Below, one piece after another: positions 41,885-54,900 of a stretch of 64,000 bases of DNA; position 1 is the first letter of the stretch, and each line of letters opens with the position of its first letter. The stretch comes from Rhizophagus clarus. Taxonomy: Eukaryota; Glomeromycota; Glomeromycetes; Glomerales; Glomeraceae. The stretch covers positions 682,001 through 746,000 of the forward strand of contig BLAL01000194.1 in NCBI GenBank assembly GCA_015698045.1, written 5' to 3'. The position numbers and the translations under genes were made by a program. The notes beneath the pieces are model-generated. The model saw only the letters and a list, made by a program, of their open reading frames with translations. It did not search any database and was not told where the DNA came from.

Positions 41885-43079
41885 GCGGGTTTACTAACAG
41901 AGTTACATTATAAAATAGAATTTGTTAATATAATTATTCCAAATACCAGAATAGAACGTATTGTACTTACAGCAAATAATATATAGAGATTGAACCATTA
42001 ACTAGGCCATTCCCAGCAAAATATATTATGATAGGTAATTTTACTCTCACAAAAAAACAACAGCAATTTTTGTTTAAATCATGGTTGTTGATTTATCATA
42101 TTTCATATTGATACTTTTATTCAGTCCACTGCTCAAGGATGCCATCATCGTTATCTCAACTTGAAAAACATTATTTCGTTAGTTTGTAAAAATATATTAA
42201 AGATATGATAAAGCAACTAACATTGTTTTGATCCATTTCTAATTTCGACCATTAATATGAATCATGATTGTTTTCCTTGGGTAAGAATAATATCTACCGA
42301 TTCCATCAACAATGTGCGATATTTTTAACAATTAGATTCTATAACAAGACAAAATTGGTTAAGTAATAATAAAGGAGATATGCAAAGAATATAAAAAATA
42401 TAGATATCATACACATGATGACAATATGCTTTCATCCCATTCTATTAACAGTAAGGGAACTTTTAAAGTGTCGTTAAGTTCTAACTTCCAAGTTTCATCT
42501 ATCAAAACAATGATTATTTAGTACTAACTATGAAAGAAAATTTGTTAGAAAATAACGTCTAACCTGTAGGTGATTTATCAAATTTATTGAATAATTTCTT
42601 AAACATTGTTGGTCTTGTTGCCATTGACTTTAGCTTTGTTGCTATTGCAAAACTTGTCTAAAGAAAGAGTGTCATTGATAGTAATCTTTCTGATCTTTTT
42701 GATGGTGATTTTATTTTCTTTTTCGCGAGTTCTATTATTTCAAATACTACTTTTTAATAGTGTTTACGAGTTCGTTCCTATTTGAAAGCATTTCATTCCT
42801 TTTTTTCATAAGTTTGTTTATTTACAATGTTACTAATATCACATGATACAAGATGAATATTCGTTCCTGTGTTAATCATCTTTTCTTGAAGAATTTTTCA
42901 ACGCTGAGCTATAAATTATCTATGTCACGTCTTACTTTACATTGATTCTGCTGGTTTTGGACACAAAAAAGAAATGCTACTAACGCCAATATATCTAATG
43001 TCTTTAGCGTACTATTAACATTATTCAGTGCTAAGAGAACCATAACGATCTAAAAGATCATTAGAAGTCTTCCTTGAAC
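41885..43079. other. Intergenic, no feature seen
   Basis: No ORF above background and no paired repeats. A few locally coding-like stretches are broken by many stops. Confidence 0.45.
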
Positions 43080-43345
43080 AACATGCAGTAATCTAAAAGA
43101 TTACTACGAAGGACATCTCTTGTATGAATAGTACTAGTCTTACAATCGGTCAAAAGTTCATTGGCTTTCCAGATTTTTAGAAGGTCTGAAATTCAGTTAA
43201 TAATCGTTCAGAAACTTTTAATAAGCGCATCTATTGTCTTGCCAAAAGTTAGCTTCTCAGATTGAACAATTATCCAATTTTTATGAAACTGGTTAATAGA
43301 CCAGTCCTTAACAGGAGTATCATCGAAATAACAATTCCACGAATT
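43080..43345 (-). pseudogene. Coding-like relic, unknown family
   Basis: On the minus strand a 44-codon frame starts at an ATG near 43345 (NSWNCYFDDTPVKDWSINQF) and ends at a TGA near 43212; protein-like stretches continue in other frames to about 43080. Trp- and Asp-rich composition suggests former coding sequence. No motif identifies it. Confidence 0.25.
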
Positions 43346-44873
43346 CATAATACTGTATATGATAAAAGAAAAAGTTATTTGAAATAAAGAGGAATGAGTC
43401 GAAAATAAGATAAGCCACTTATGATTTACAATACCGGTACCTTACTTATATAGTAATTTTTTGGTGCAAAATACGTATTATTTACTCACGTTTTCAGAAA
43501 ATATCTTTAACTAATAAAATTTTCTCTACCTATACGCCTATTTACTGTATTTTTCTAACTACAACATTCTCAAAATAAATTACCACATTCATGTCCACAA
43601 AATTTTTCGTCATTCCCATTTACATAGACTATATAATAGATTATTTTCTGCGAGAGAACTTTCCCAAGATGAAATAATTTCGAACTTGAAGAATTCTGGA
43701 GATTAACAACGGGCAAAAAAAAAAAAATAAATAAATATATAAAACAAAACAAACCAATTCACACTTATCGCTATAATCGTTTTCATAATATCCACACCGC
43801 CTCAATCAATTTTTTTATCGTCAGTTTGATACTGTGTTAAACATCAGAATCAGCATGTGACAAAATTTGACGACAATCTGACAGAAAAAGCCAGATGAGC
43901 TAAAAGAATCAAGGTAATATAATTGAACCTCTATAGAGCCGGGAGAAATGATTTGCAATTGTGATGACGATTTTCTAGAAACAAGTCAAGAAATTAATAC
44001 TCTTTGATTGATTATTGATATTATGATGTCAATAGTGTTTTTTTTCTGCTTTATTTGCACAAAGTGATAAAAGAGTTCACTAACCAAGACATCATCTTTT
44101 TATATAATCCCAGGATCAATTTTAGAATATGTTTTTGGGGAGATTACGCCAATATGATCGCATCACGAAAATCTGATCAACAATCTCACCTTAATCTAAT
44201 AATAAAAGAATTTAATGCGCAAATATCATCACCCCTTTTTTAATAATAATAAATGTAAGAATTTTTGAGAATGTGCGAGATAATTTGAGGATAAAATATT
44301 CTGCACAATTACTCGTTCCATGATACAATTGATATATGTGATCAAACTTGATTAAAAAAAAAAAAATAATACACACGCTTCCTTCTCACAATCCTTCCAT
44401 TATACTGTATATCTGAATTTGGTAAATTTGTATCTACATTAATGATCGCATGAGAAAAAAATACTTAATACGAGTCAAAGACTGCTACATGATAACGCTA
44501 TTTCAAAACTAACTATTTGAAATAACAAAAAATTGAAACAATATATTTTTCACCTTCTGTGATGCTAATATTATTTTCAAAATACTAAACGAAAAAATTT
44601 TCTATTAGCTCGTTGCTTCCTTGCAAATGAAATCTTCAACCAAGGGGAGTAAACTCACCATAATTACATAATGTTTCTATTTTTGCCAGTGCTTCTTTAT
44701 ATTGTAAATCGTAAATGTTGCTTATTTACTCGTAAGACCCCTTTTCTTCATATTGGAGTAAAATAAGAGGTAATAAAAAAATCATCTTTTTCCTAATTTT
44801 GAGGGAACTCCACACAACCCTTATTATTTCGACATGAATCTTTCCAATATCATATTGCGCATTTTTTCAGGAC
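43346..44873. other. Intergenic; contains one arm of a dispersed 67-bp repeat
   Basis: 44059-44125 reappears in inverted orientation at 51854-51920. The surrounding 62-codon ORF (44055-44243) has no support as a gene. The rest is featureless. Confidence 0.45.
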
Positions 44874-45191
44874 TTATTTCACGATCGCGAACTTTATTGA
44901 ACAGACACAGCTAACAGCTAAGACAAGATTCGCTATTAACCATTCACCACTTTTTCCATAATTTCTATGATTTCCATTGTAAGCGATTTGCTTAGTATAA
45001 CTATAATTATCATAACCTCTAAAACTAATTTGAAAACCCAAGAATGGAGATGCTCTAAGGAGTTTTGATAAATAATTCCTGATCTGGTTTAGTATAATAA
45101 GTAATAATAGCACTTGCGCTTCTGATGCAACGGTTTCCGAAGTTACGTGACTCTGATCGTGAATATTATTCATCGGGACAGTTAAATTCAC
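44874..45191 (-). CDS. Hypothetical 105-codon ORF
   Basis: An unbroken minus-strand frame with a hydrophobic stretch (VLLLLIILNQIRNYLSKLL) and a weakly hydrophobic C-terminus. Length is moderate for such AT-rich DNA, so it may be real or chance. No family recognised, no splice context, no duplicate in this window. Confidence 0.2.
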   Translation of the reverse strand: MNLTVPMNNIHDQSHVTSETVASEAQVLLLLIILNQIRNYLSKLLRASPFLGFQISFRGYDNYSYTKQIAYNGNHRNYGKSGEWLIANLVLAVSCVCSIKFAIVK

Positions 45192-47059
45192 TCGATCACA
45201 ATTTGAACTTTTGAGTCTTGAAATGCTGTCAGATCCTATAAGTAACCCGACTAACTATGTGCCATCGTATTTAATCTTTCTCAGAAGGGTAAGAAAAAAA
45301 ATATTTTTTGCAAGGCAGTAACTGTAGAAAATTTTATTGATAGAAAAGCATACTTTAGTATGTCGGACAGTGGAAAGGAGCAACTCTTTGTAATTTTATT
45401 ATTTACTAAGAATTACTTTACGAAAAAATTATTGCTGAGATGGTTATTATTCAGAGGCTAACGGGTAATATTTTAGATTTTTCAGAATATATAAAAAATA
45501 AAGGATTTCGTAACGCTGCTAACTTGTAAATCATCCAAATTTATATGGCATGTTTAAATCAATTTTGCGTTACATGATCATGACAAGAACTTCGAAAATC
45601 TTTTTTCTTACACACTACCCTTTATAAAATAAACAAAATATTTTTTCCTTGCAAACTTTACATCAGTTATTTCACTTAAAGAAAAAAAACAATATAAACT
45701 CAATAGAAATATTCAAAAAAAAATCCTAATCAATAGCTTTATTTGTAATTTATTGAATTGTAAGGGATTATAAAATGGATGTCAACTAAGATTTATTTTT
45801 TATTTTTTTTTTTTTTAATTTTTTTTTTGTTAAATATTAATGAATTTTCCTTTTTTTTTCTAATATAATATTCTTCTCTTTTTTTAGAATAAAATTTATT
45901 CCAGGTTGAAAAAGCAAATTTATAATTGAAACTTTTAAATATTTATTTACTTTTTTATTTAAGAATAACTGACACACAGATCAGATGACCTTTAATTCCG
46001 CGAATCGGTGGATTTACAGGCAGAGATGAAATGAAGCTACAATCCAGAAACGACAAAATATATTTGTATACTATGTATTAAGAGACGGCGCAGTAACAAT
46101 TATTTTAATTTTTTAATATTTTTGATATATTTATTTTATTTTTAATAGTTATTATATTTATTTTATTTAATTCATTCATTTAACTTCGAGTTTTTGCTGA
46201 GGGGGAGGGTAGTTATTAGTTATCCGGATAGTCAGTTAGTTTAGATTATTAGTTCTATAAACAATCCCACTAAAAGTATATCTATAGAAGATTATCCAAG
46301 AAAGATAATCACAGATTAATTCTATTTCTAAGTCATTTGTAAACCCATTTGTTATTAATAAAAAATATTTTAATCTTATTTACAAACCATTGATCAAGTA
46401 TATTTTTGGATTTGCGTTAAGACTTTTCTATCAAGCTAAACTCTAGTTAATATATTAAAGTTTTCAGTCCTTTATTAACTTTAACAAGCTAACAATATCA
46501 ATTACTATAATCGAAATTTCACATGCTAAAATATCAGGTCATCAAAGATTTGAACTGAAATATGAGTAGTGCAGTGGTAGTGCATTATTATTGACTGATT
46601 TCCTGGATTTTTTTTCTTTATGGTAAATTCTGACATTGGTGCTTTATATTTATACATAGAAGGAGTGTTAATAAGACAAGAGGAAAATATACTTGCTCCA
46701 CTCTCCTTTTTTGAAGACAACTTTGCCATGGAAATTATCAACGGAACCGGTCAAATATGTATTTGATAAGCTATATTCCATAAAAATATTTGGTACTTCA
46801 GAAAGAGACCTACTTAAACATCCAATTCAATACAAAAACGATGATTACATCTCAAAATTTTACGCTATGCATACAGGTATTGCATCATTACACGTGACCC
46901 GTTTCCCGTGTACAGTACATTCGATAAAATAATAATACTTTATTTATGAAATAAAAACGTTGCCGGAAGATACGTGCATATAGATTAAAAAATATTTCTA
47001 AGCTGTTACCAAGGTACGAAGTTTTGTTTACACTGCGACGTAAAATCATATATTAACAC
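45192..47059. other. Intergenic, with weak coding-like traces at 46690-46930
   Basis: The plus frame 46693-46932 (79 codons) contains protein-like sequence but no motif. Long T and A runs lie near 45800. Nothing else is supportable. Confidence 0.35.
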
Positions 47060-47092
47060 TTGCTTTTCTCCAGAAGTAATTTTTTATTTCAC

Positions 47093-48231
47093 ATCGGTTT
47101 CACTTCGGACGTAACACTATTTTTTACCCGAGCCAAATATCACTATAAAAATCATGATGCGCCAGCTTCCACCTCCACTACCGCTACAGCAACAGGAAAT
47201 GAGGAGGTCACGCTTGCGGACGAAATAAAAAAATATGACACTGAAGGTCTTATCTCTTTTTTGCAGGAGCGGGACTTGGGGCTTGACTTGGACGACGAAA
47301 ATATTATTCGCAAGGAGAAGATTACGGGCCGTGACTTTCTCAAGACAACCAAAGACGAGTTTCGTAGTATTGGTTTGGCTTTTGGACCCTCTTCGAGGCT
47401 TGCGGAATTTTCCAAGGAGTGTAAAGAGAAGAAATTACGCTCGCTCTCGTCGTACCGTAGCTTGAAGAAGGTGCTGACGAAATATGGCATTGACTCCAAT
47501 GGTAGAGACTATCCCACTATTTACCTTAAAACCCGAAAAATTCAAGATGATGATAAGTATTTCAAGCATTGCATGGAGAATATTTTGTTCAGGATGAAAC
47601 ATTACGGTTCTTTGGTTGTGGATAGCTTGGAGTCCATGCGTAATGAATACGTTTCGTGCATACTCCATACCTCCCTTCATATTGCAGGAGACGTCACGAA
47701 TAAGGAATTTAGCATGAGGCCTGAATTCGAAATAATTGGGGAAGAAAGTTCTGGGCGGGTCGATTACGCAATAAAGGTATGTGATTTTTTTCTTGGCATT
47801 TTTCAGTGACGGCCCGTCATGGAAATTTTGTTCATATCATTTTCGAGGTTATACTAATGCCATTGATCTCTTTCAGGAGGCCGAGAACCTTATTTGTGTC
47901 ACGGAAGACAAGGTACAGCGTAATATTCTCGAAGGCTACGCCCAAAATATAAAACAGCTTGAAAGTTCCTACGAAACAAACAGGAGGGGGAAACGTATGG
48001 CATTGTGACCACCGCCAGGGATTGGCATTTCTGCTTAATAGTCCAGGTGAAATTTCCCAGGCGAGTGAACTACCGCTGGCTATCAAATTTAACAAGAAGG
48101 CCTTGGTCAAAGAATCCGAGGAATATCAAACATTATGTAATGGTGTGAAAAAGGTTTTGGAAATGGTCGTTGGGATGATAATTGATAGGGCATGTGCGGA
48201 GGAAGAACCTGATAGGAAGAGGCTAGGATAG
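47093..48231 (+). pseudogene. SAM-domain protein with nuclease-like C-terminal half, frameshifted
   Basis: Exon up to 47776 (GTATGT donor), intron 47777-47876 with ACTAAT branch and TTTCAG, second exon 47877-48231. There is no ATG at the 5' end; TTTCTCCAG at about 47073 looks like an acceptor, so a first exon is missing or unseen. A Thr/Ala-rich linker is followed by a SAM domain (LADEIKKYDTEGLISFLQER, then ITGRDFLKTTKDEFRSIGL), then a conserved region with GRVDYAI and LICVTEDK, which could be the D and E-x-K of a PD-(D/E)XK nuclease fold (inference). The second exon breaks frame at about 47990 and again near 48030 before its conserved end (EEEPDRKR). Codons are clearly G/C-richer than the kinase genes. 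The family is common in Rhizophagus and linked to Crinkler-like proteins. Broken here. Confidence 0.85.
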
Positions 48232-48239
48232 AGGGACAT

Positions 48240-48876
48240 CGTTTGAAAAAATAGATATTAGCATAGACGTCACGTGTCGAGGGCTCAGTCCCGACCTTTG
48301 TATTTATTTTTGCATGTATTAATAAAAAATTTTTCTTGGCAAATTTCACTAACAGGCCGTTAGGAGAAACACATGATTTTTTATTTGAATATAAATGTCA
48401 TCGTGCTGATGAAATTTTAGGTTATGAAAGACAGTGACAAAATGACACGATTAAATTACTGTCTGAAAAAAAAGAAGCTGTTGCACAGTCGCCATTCAGA
48501 TTGTCTTCACTATCTCACAAACGCAAAGAAAACACAAGTACGATATGAATAATATATAGAGGATTCTAACAAATGGTATTTCGTGGAATGTACTAGACAG
48601 TCTGTGTTCAAGTTATCGAAACCCTTATTTGTTGCGTATTGAAGATGAAAATTTGTAGATATGAGTAATGGCGTAATATAATCATTTTTACGAAAATTAT
48701 AAAGTTTCACCGAATTTATACATCACGAAAAAAGAATAAAGATTTGCAATACAATAACAAACATTTTGCTGTTAATTTATTATATAACGGATGCTCTTGT
48801 ATATGTATAAAAATATTTTACCCAACTTTATACTATATCGATATACTGCATATTAACAAAACAGATCATTTTAATA
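48240..48876. other. Spacer between the convergent SAM and Crinkler-like pseudogenes
   Basis: AT-rich, 640 bp. CACGTG occurs near 48270. No gene seen. Confidence 0.5.
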
Positions 48877-51151
48877 TTATATTTCCATTGGATCGTCCCA
48901 AAAATCCGAGATATTATAACCGAGCAGATTTTCTGCTTCGCCTAGCAATCTAACGCCCTCTTCCGTTCCATCAGGATATGCCAACCAAAGGACATAAATA
49001 TCGTTTGTCCCACGTTCCGCTTGTTCTGGTAACTCAATCCTACAATTTCGAATATCAATAATTGCCCACGCTTTCGCAATTTTTTTAATAGGAGCATAGA
49101 CACCATATCTTCCGAATCTTTGTTTATGTTCTTCCAATCGATTTCCATCTCATAATAGTTCAATGGCCAATTTCTTTTATCGTTTATGTAGAAATCTAGA
49201 TAACCTTTTGAACTATATAGTGCCCCAACGTCTACAGAAGCAAAAACGTCTGCAGGAAGCACCAGCATTGAAGACCTATAAAATTCCATCTGCCATACAC
49301 GTTCCAGCAGACGACCATCTGTACCAACACCCTTACTTTTTGCAATATCTTTGGATTCATTTTTGCAAACACTGCATTGATGAAATCCTTAAATGTATTC
49401 GGCGGTGATTTAGGTCGTGAAACTGAACCAAATCGGTCTTGAAGATGATATATTGTTCGAAGTAATGGCACCGGAAAGTCGAGGATTGAAAGACTTGAAT
49501 TGTCCGAACACTTAGTACTAACAAGAATATTCGTTTTAATAATTCGACTATTATAAGGAATGTTTTGAGATTGGATTGCATGACCTCCTTTTTAAAAAGA
49601 ACTGTATCAGCAATTCTCTCTCTTCTCATCTTCTGACATATCGGTAATTTTTGGAGTTGCACGTATACCCTGTAAAAGAAATAAAAATTTTTAGTAAATA
49701 ATTCAGTTATTAGAATCATAAAAAGTTATACATTTACCTTGAGGTGACAATTAAAGTCATTTGACTTAAGATACATAAAAACGTCTTCAAATGTCAGCGT
49801 TTCACGTTTAATAAATCTTCCACGGATTTCATTCATAATCAATGTAACTAAACCTGGATGCAGGTTTGTTATCTCGCGCAAATAATTAAGAAGATGTTGA
49901 ATATGTTCGTTTTCCAATTTTTTGAGACATACTTTACAAAATTGGTGAAAGTAATCATTATATTCTTCTTCAGTAAAGCAAACGTCATTAAATCCCCATT
50001 TGTTATTCTCTTTAAGGTCATTAGTTGGTGAGATATCCATAACTGCGTGGTTTCCGTGAGAGGCGTAAGCTCCATAGTGTCCATATGAAGTGAATACAAC
50101 AATATGGAGCCTTGTGGATTGTTTTATATACTTAAACGTTTTCCAAAATATATCTTCGCCATGATGAGATTCATTTTTATTCTTCGGCTTATATATTTTT
50201 TGTACTTCGTCGATAATTAAGAACGTATCAATATTACATCGGTCAATAAATTTATCCAAAGAAACATCCATAAGCTCCTCAAATAAGAAACATCCATAAG
50301 CTCCTCAAATCTTTCCGCAAATGTCCATGTACTTCTTCTTTCCATCCAAAGCAATTAAATGCGGAAAACACGTTCTGACTCTTTTGTTTGGTTTTATTTA
50401 GTGATTAAAGAAGATACATAGCCAATTCCTCCTCCAGAATTAGCAGACTTATCAATGACAAAGTGAGGATGCCTGAACCGAGATTCTGTTGGTGGATACC
50501 AGGTCAAATTTGGGATAATTCGTTCCCTAAGCACACACTCAATCAGTCTGTCAGTAGTTGCATATAATGGAACGAGTAAGATCAATTCCTTCATAGTCAT
50601 CGCCATGTTCTTCTCCTTGAAAAGTTGTACCTCCAAGACCTCCTAGTCTTGATGTTCTCTTGATTTTGGACGCATCTACTAGAACAAAAGTGAATAAAAA
50701 AAAATATGTGAGGCAACGCGAATTTCTTGTTCGAGAGGTAAACCATTGGGAGACACTTACTAGTGTTGGCGGGCTTTGGCAGTTGCACGATGATGTGGAC
50801 GTGTTCCATACGAATATCAGGAAAAGATTTAGCAACATTCCAAGATTCATCTAGCTCCTTACTTTCTATTTCTTTTTTAACAAATTCTAGATGAAGGTTC
50901 TCCTTAAGTTTATCATATTTGCCATTTTTTCTCTGGTAGGAATGCTAACTTTAAATAGCATAAGCATATTGGGGTTAATTTGGCTATCCTGTTGTTTATG
51001 ATATATCATTTCCTTGAGATGACCGATGGTGAGAATATCAAAAGGAATTTTGGGACTACTGTTGGAATCAGAATTGGTGTTAACATCGCTAATGTTTTCT
51101 TAACTTAAGAGCGCTACCCAGAACGAAACAAAATAATACTAGTTTGGCCAT
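48877..51151 (-). pseudogene. Crinkler (CRN)-type protein with P-loop NTPase, multiply frameshifted
   Basis: It begins at an ATG at 51149-51151 (AKLVLFCFVLGSALK, a CRN-type N-terminus), then in a shifted frame the header region (LTIGHLKEMIYHKQQDSQ, then EHVHIIVQLPKPANTS). An intron-like gap ends near 50680. Next come the NTPase part (HFVIDKSANSGGGIGYVSS at 50400-50470), Walker B FLIIDEVQKIY near 50200, the C-terminal helical region, a second intron near 49680-49735, and a conserved tail (MEFYRSSMLVLPADVFASVD; KKIAKAWAIIDIRNC) to the stop at 48877. At least five frame changes are present, one caused by a 26-bp tandem duplication at 50261-50310. CRN proteins in oomycetes and fungi are effector-like NTPase/nuclease proteins, some of which act in host nuclei. 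This copy cannot encode a full protein. Confidence 0.88.
50261..50310. repeat. 26-bp tandem duplication inside the Crinkler pseudogene
   Basis: GAAACATCCATAAGCTCCTC starts at 50261 and again at 50287. 26 is not a multiple of three, so the duplication breaks the frame. Confidence 0.9.
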
Positions 51152-51159
51152 ATTTCTAT

Positions 51160-51692
51160 GATTAATATAAGGATTAATTGGAAAAAGTTTCGAAGGTACG
51201 CATTTATATATATGAAGAGCACAATCATTATGAGTCACAAAACGTCAAACGTTATTATTGACAATTTTGATATGTCCTCTTTCCATGGTGACTATTCACC
51301 AAGTCATTTTTGGTCAACCAATTTGATCAATTTAACATTTTTACTGCTTTATTGGTAGCGAATTAAGACGAAATATTATTGGTAAATATAATAAGATTAA
51401 TCTAGTTGACCTCAGACCCGGCCAGTTTCTCGACTGACATTTTTGTGCAAGTATACAACGAAAAAATTTTCATCAGGGTCAAACAATCGGATATTTATAT
51501 ATAAAATTTTCATCGATCTGACTAATGTGGCTTTGTGTGTGCGACAGAAAAATAAAGCGCAGCATACTAAGCGTTCTCACGAACACACGAACACAACTTT
51601 TTCTTACTCAAAGCCTAATATTATTTTCTCTGAGTCTGAACTCAGTTTGAAAGAAGCGTTAACGAAGAATTACTGAAGTTCTGGACGAGACT
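51160..51692. other. 5' flank of the Crinkler pseudogene
   Basis: Two AT-rich frames (51158-51358, 51443-51676) show no motif; the second lacks an ATG. A basic stretch (KKNKAQHTKRSHEHTN-type composition) could be a relic. No function supportable. Confidence 0.35.
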
Positions 51693-51853
51693 ACGTCTGC
51701 AGGAAGTACCAGCATTGAAGACCTATAAAATTCCATCTGCCATACACATTCCAGCAGACGATCATCTGTACCAACACCCTTACTTTTTTGTAATATCTTT
51801 GGATTCATTTTTGCAAACACTGCATTGATGAAATCCTTAAATGTATTCGGCGG
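51693..51853. repeat. 161-bp duplicate of a Crinkler pseudogene segment (49246-49405)
   Basis: Same plus-strand orientation as 49246-49405, with only a handful of substitutions and one indel. It ends sharply at CGGCGG where an unrelated copied piece begins. Confidence 0.92.
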
Positions 51854-51920
51854 CTAAAATTGATCCTGGGATTATATAAAAAGATGATGTTTCAGTTATT
51901 GAACTCTTTTATCACTTTGT
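51854..51920. repeat. 67-bp inverted copy of 44059-44125
   Basis: Reverse complement of 44059-44125 with about five mismatches; it abuts the duplicated Crinkler segment without spacer. Confidence 0.88.
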
Positions 51921-54900
51921 AACTCATCATGTTTGTTTTTGTTCGAAAGTTCTGGCATGTAGTATTAATAAGAATGCTCCTAGTCAACCATTACAATTTA
52001 CAACCTTAAATAAAAGATTTACTTTATATCATGAAAATAGTCTTGATGTATAACACTTTGGTTTTGAATTTGATTCTATTATGAAATTGTAAAAACTTGC
52101 TAATCATCTCACATTATTAAAGTTATTCGTCAGCATTAAAGCAATTTTCAATAATTTACAACAGATTTAATTATTTTATTTAATTTAATTTTAATTTTTC
52201 TTTATTTTTATTTTTCATAGATAGTTTGTTAACGAAGGCCGATCCTGATTTATTTATTTACTACAGAAGCGTATTAATAAAAATATGTATCGATCACCAT
52301 TATTTCAAGTTGATACCCTGAAATTAACTGCATTTTGATATAAATCATTATACTTATTTTTTGTTATCTTATTAAGATAAATTAGGGTAACAGACAAGGT
52401 TTTGCACATGATCCGATTTCTTTGGAAATTTCTCTCATTCTGTCATCAAATTTGACTTCTGAAACAGAAAAAAATATCAATTAAAATGATCTCAGGAATA
52501 CTGAAAGTTCCTAAATTTTGAGAATTCTCATCACGGCATGACAATAATTACAAATCACATGGAAGTTGTTTTATCATTTATAATTATAAATGTAAAATAA
52601 TGATGTAAATAATTATTATGCAAAAGTGATTAATTGATTAATATATCACACAATAGGAATAAATTTTAATTATATTTCAATTTAAATAAAGTTCATTCTT
52701 TTTTTATAATTTTTTTTTATTTTTTTTAAAATCAAAAATTCTTTTTTTTATTGTATATTCAAAACATGTTTACTTCTGACACAAAAATGATTCTCGTTTC
52801 TCTTTAAATTCATAAGTTATATCATTTTTGCATATCGTGTTTCACACTTTAAGATGGTTGAAATCACTAATGCAAATTTCCCTATAATACCTGGTCAATT
52901 TCTCATTATGATGCTTGGATCATTAACGAAAGATCGCCTCAGCTAACATTTTATAAAGCTTTAAACATTATTAATCTTGACATTTTATTAACGAACATTA
53001 TTCCAAGGATCATCACAAAATTATACCAAAAAGACTCCAAAGTGAATATCTTACGGACTCCTTGAAACTTGAAAGATTCTGGCAGTGACATCAACGGGAT
53101 CATATTTGGAGAATATGGTCTCCATCACCGACTTTTCTGCACAATGAAATTAAAGCAATGATATTAAAGTTTAAGAATTCTTAAGATTATAACCTTCCTC
53201 ATGGATACAGGGTCTATATCTGCAAGAAAGTGTTAAAATATTTTTTATAAACTCAGGCACTTTAATGAAGACTCACATTCATATAATAACGATCATAATA
53301 TCATCATCACCAAATTCAAGAATGGAGTTTTTGAAATTAGTCAATGCATCAACTATCAACAATTACAACAATAAGGATAAAAACTGTACTCGTGAAGCTT
53401 CTCCACCAGTAATAAAGCAAATATTCTATTTTACTGCTAGCGAACAAGGAGCATAACCGCTTTTTAATTTAGTTGAGAAAGTGATTTACAAATTTCATGA
53501 TAACCAAAGTTACATTCCCCTTGATGTGATGAAATCGTTCAGTACCAAACAACATCCTTCTATTAGCATCGACTTTAGGACAATATAGGAAAATGTATAA
53601 TTTATTATATTATTCTTTTAAAAAAATTTATTTTCTTAATAATAGGATAAAATAAGTTTTATTATGTGTTAAGTATATCATGTATAAGAGTTATTGTCGG
53701 ATGAGTTCTGGTTGGTCGAATGTAATTATTTATTATTTAATTGATTTTTTTATTTAATTTATCACATTTATAATTAACTAATTGTATTATTTTAAGCACG
53801 AGGCCTCGTTATGAGGAGAAATCGGGTGGACCGTAGAGGATATGAATATCAAGAGTGCAGATTATATATACTGTTCTGCTTTTTAATGTTCATACTGAGG
53901 GTTAAAATAGATTGTATTTAGATTAAAATTTTATTATAAACGATTCTTTTGTCTATTTTTTATTTGTTTTTCATCTTATTTCTTAACAAAACATAATAAA
54001 AATGAGAAAATTTGATTTAATTAAAAAATTATTGTATTAATATTACCATTAAATAACGTTCAATATGAGTGGCTTAATGGTAAGTTAGAATAAAAAACTA
54101 CGATAAGAATTTTGAATTTTGGATGCTATATCAATGATAAAAATAATGTTCAAATACTAATTCTACTTCTACAATTCGTACAGTATATAATTAGCATGAA
54201 AAAGAACGTAATTATTTTTGATTTCCTTACAGAATTAAAGAATTTTGATCGCAGCAATTGTTACACAAAAAAATAATCGGTAAAAATGGTCATGAGCACT
54301 ATTAATATTCCTATCATTGTGAATACCATTGGTGTAGACGTAATAATTAAGATTTTGTGTTTAATACTTCTCCTTATTTCATTATGAGGATATTGGAACA
54401 AATTCGTTATTCCATATCAATGGAATAATTCATGTCCTAGACTCAGACTTGGTTAGCAACCATGAAAATATATGATATTTATTCTCGTTACAACAAAAAT
54501 TGACTAACGTATTAAAGCAATTAAATATAATAACATATTAAAATTTATAAATTTTTCAGTTTTGAACCATTTTTATATTTTTATTCATTATTATTTCTAT
54601 TAAGAGTTTGAGACTTGTAAGTTCTGATTTATACCATCTGAATTATCATGGGATCATAACAAATAACGAATTGTAGGAAAATATGCATGTACCTAAAACA
54701 TCTAAATTAATAACCTCTGGTGATGTAATCAAATTAATATACAACAGTGAAGATTTATATCGATCGAATGTTAAGATTGGTAGTTTTCGCTTATATAATA
54801 TTTTCATTTGACGTTAAATATTAAAAATTCTAAATATTCTTTTATAGTAAATTTATGTATTATGAAATTATCAAAATTTTGTCAAAAATTTTCACTATTG

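Noticed and set aside
47152..47680. Minus-strand ORFs of 115 and 81 codons over the SAM gene
   Set aside because: Shadows of the G/C-richer SAM coding frame.
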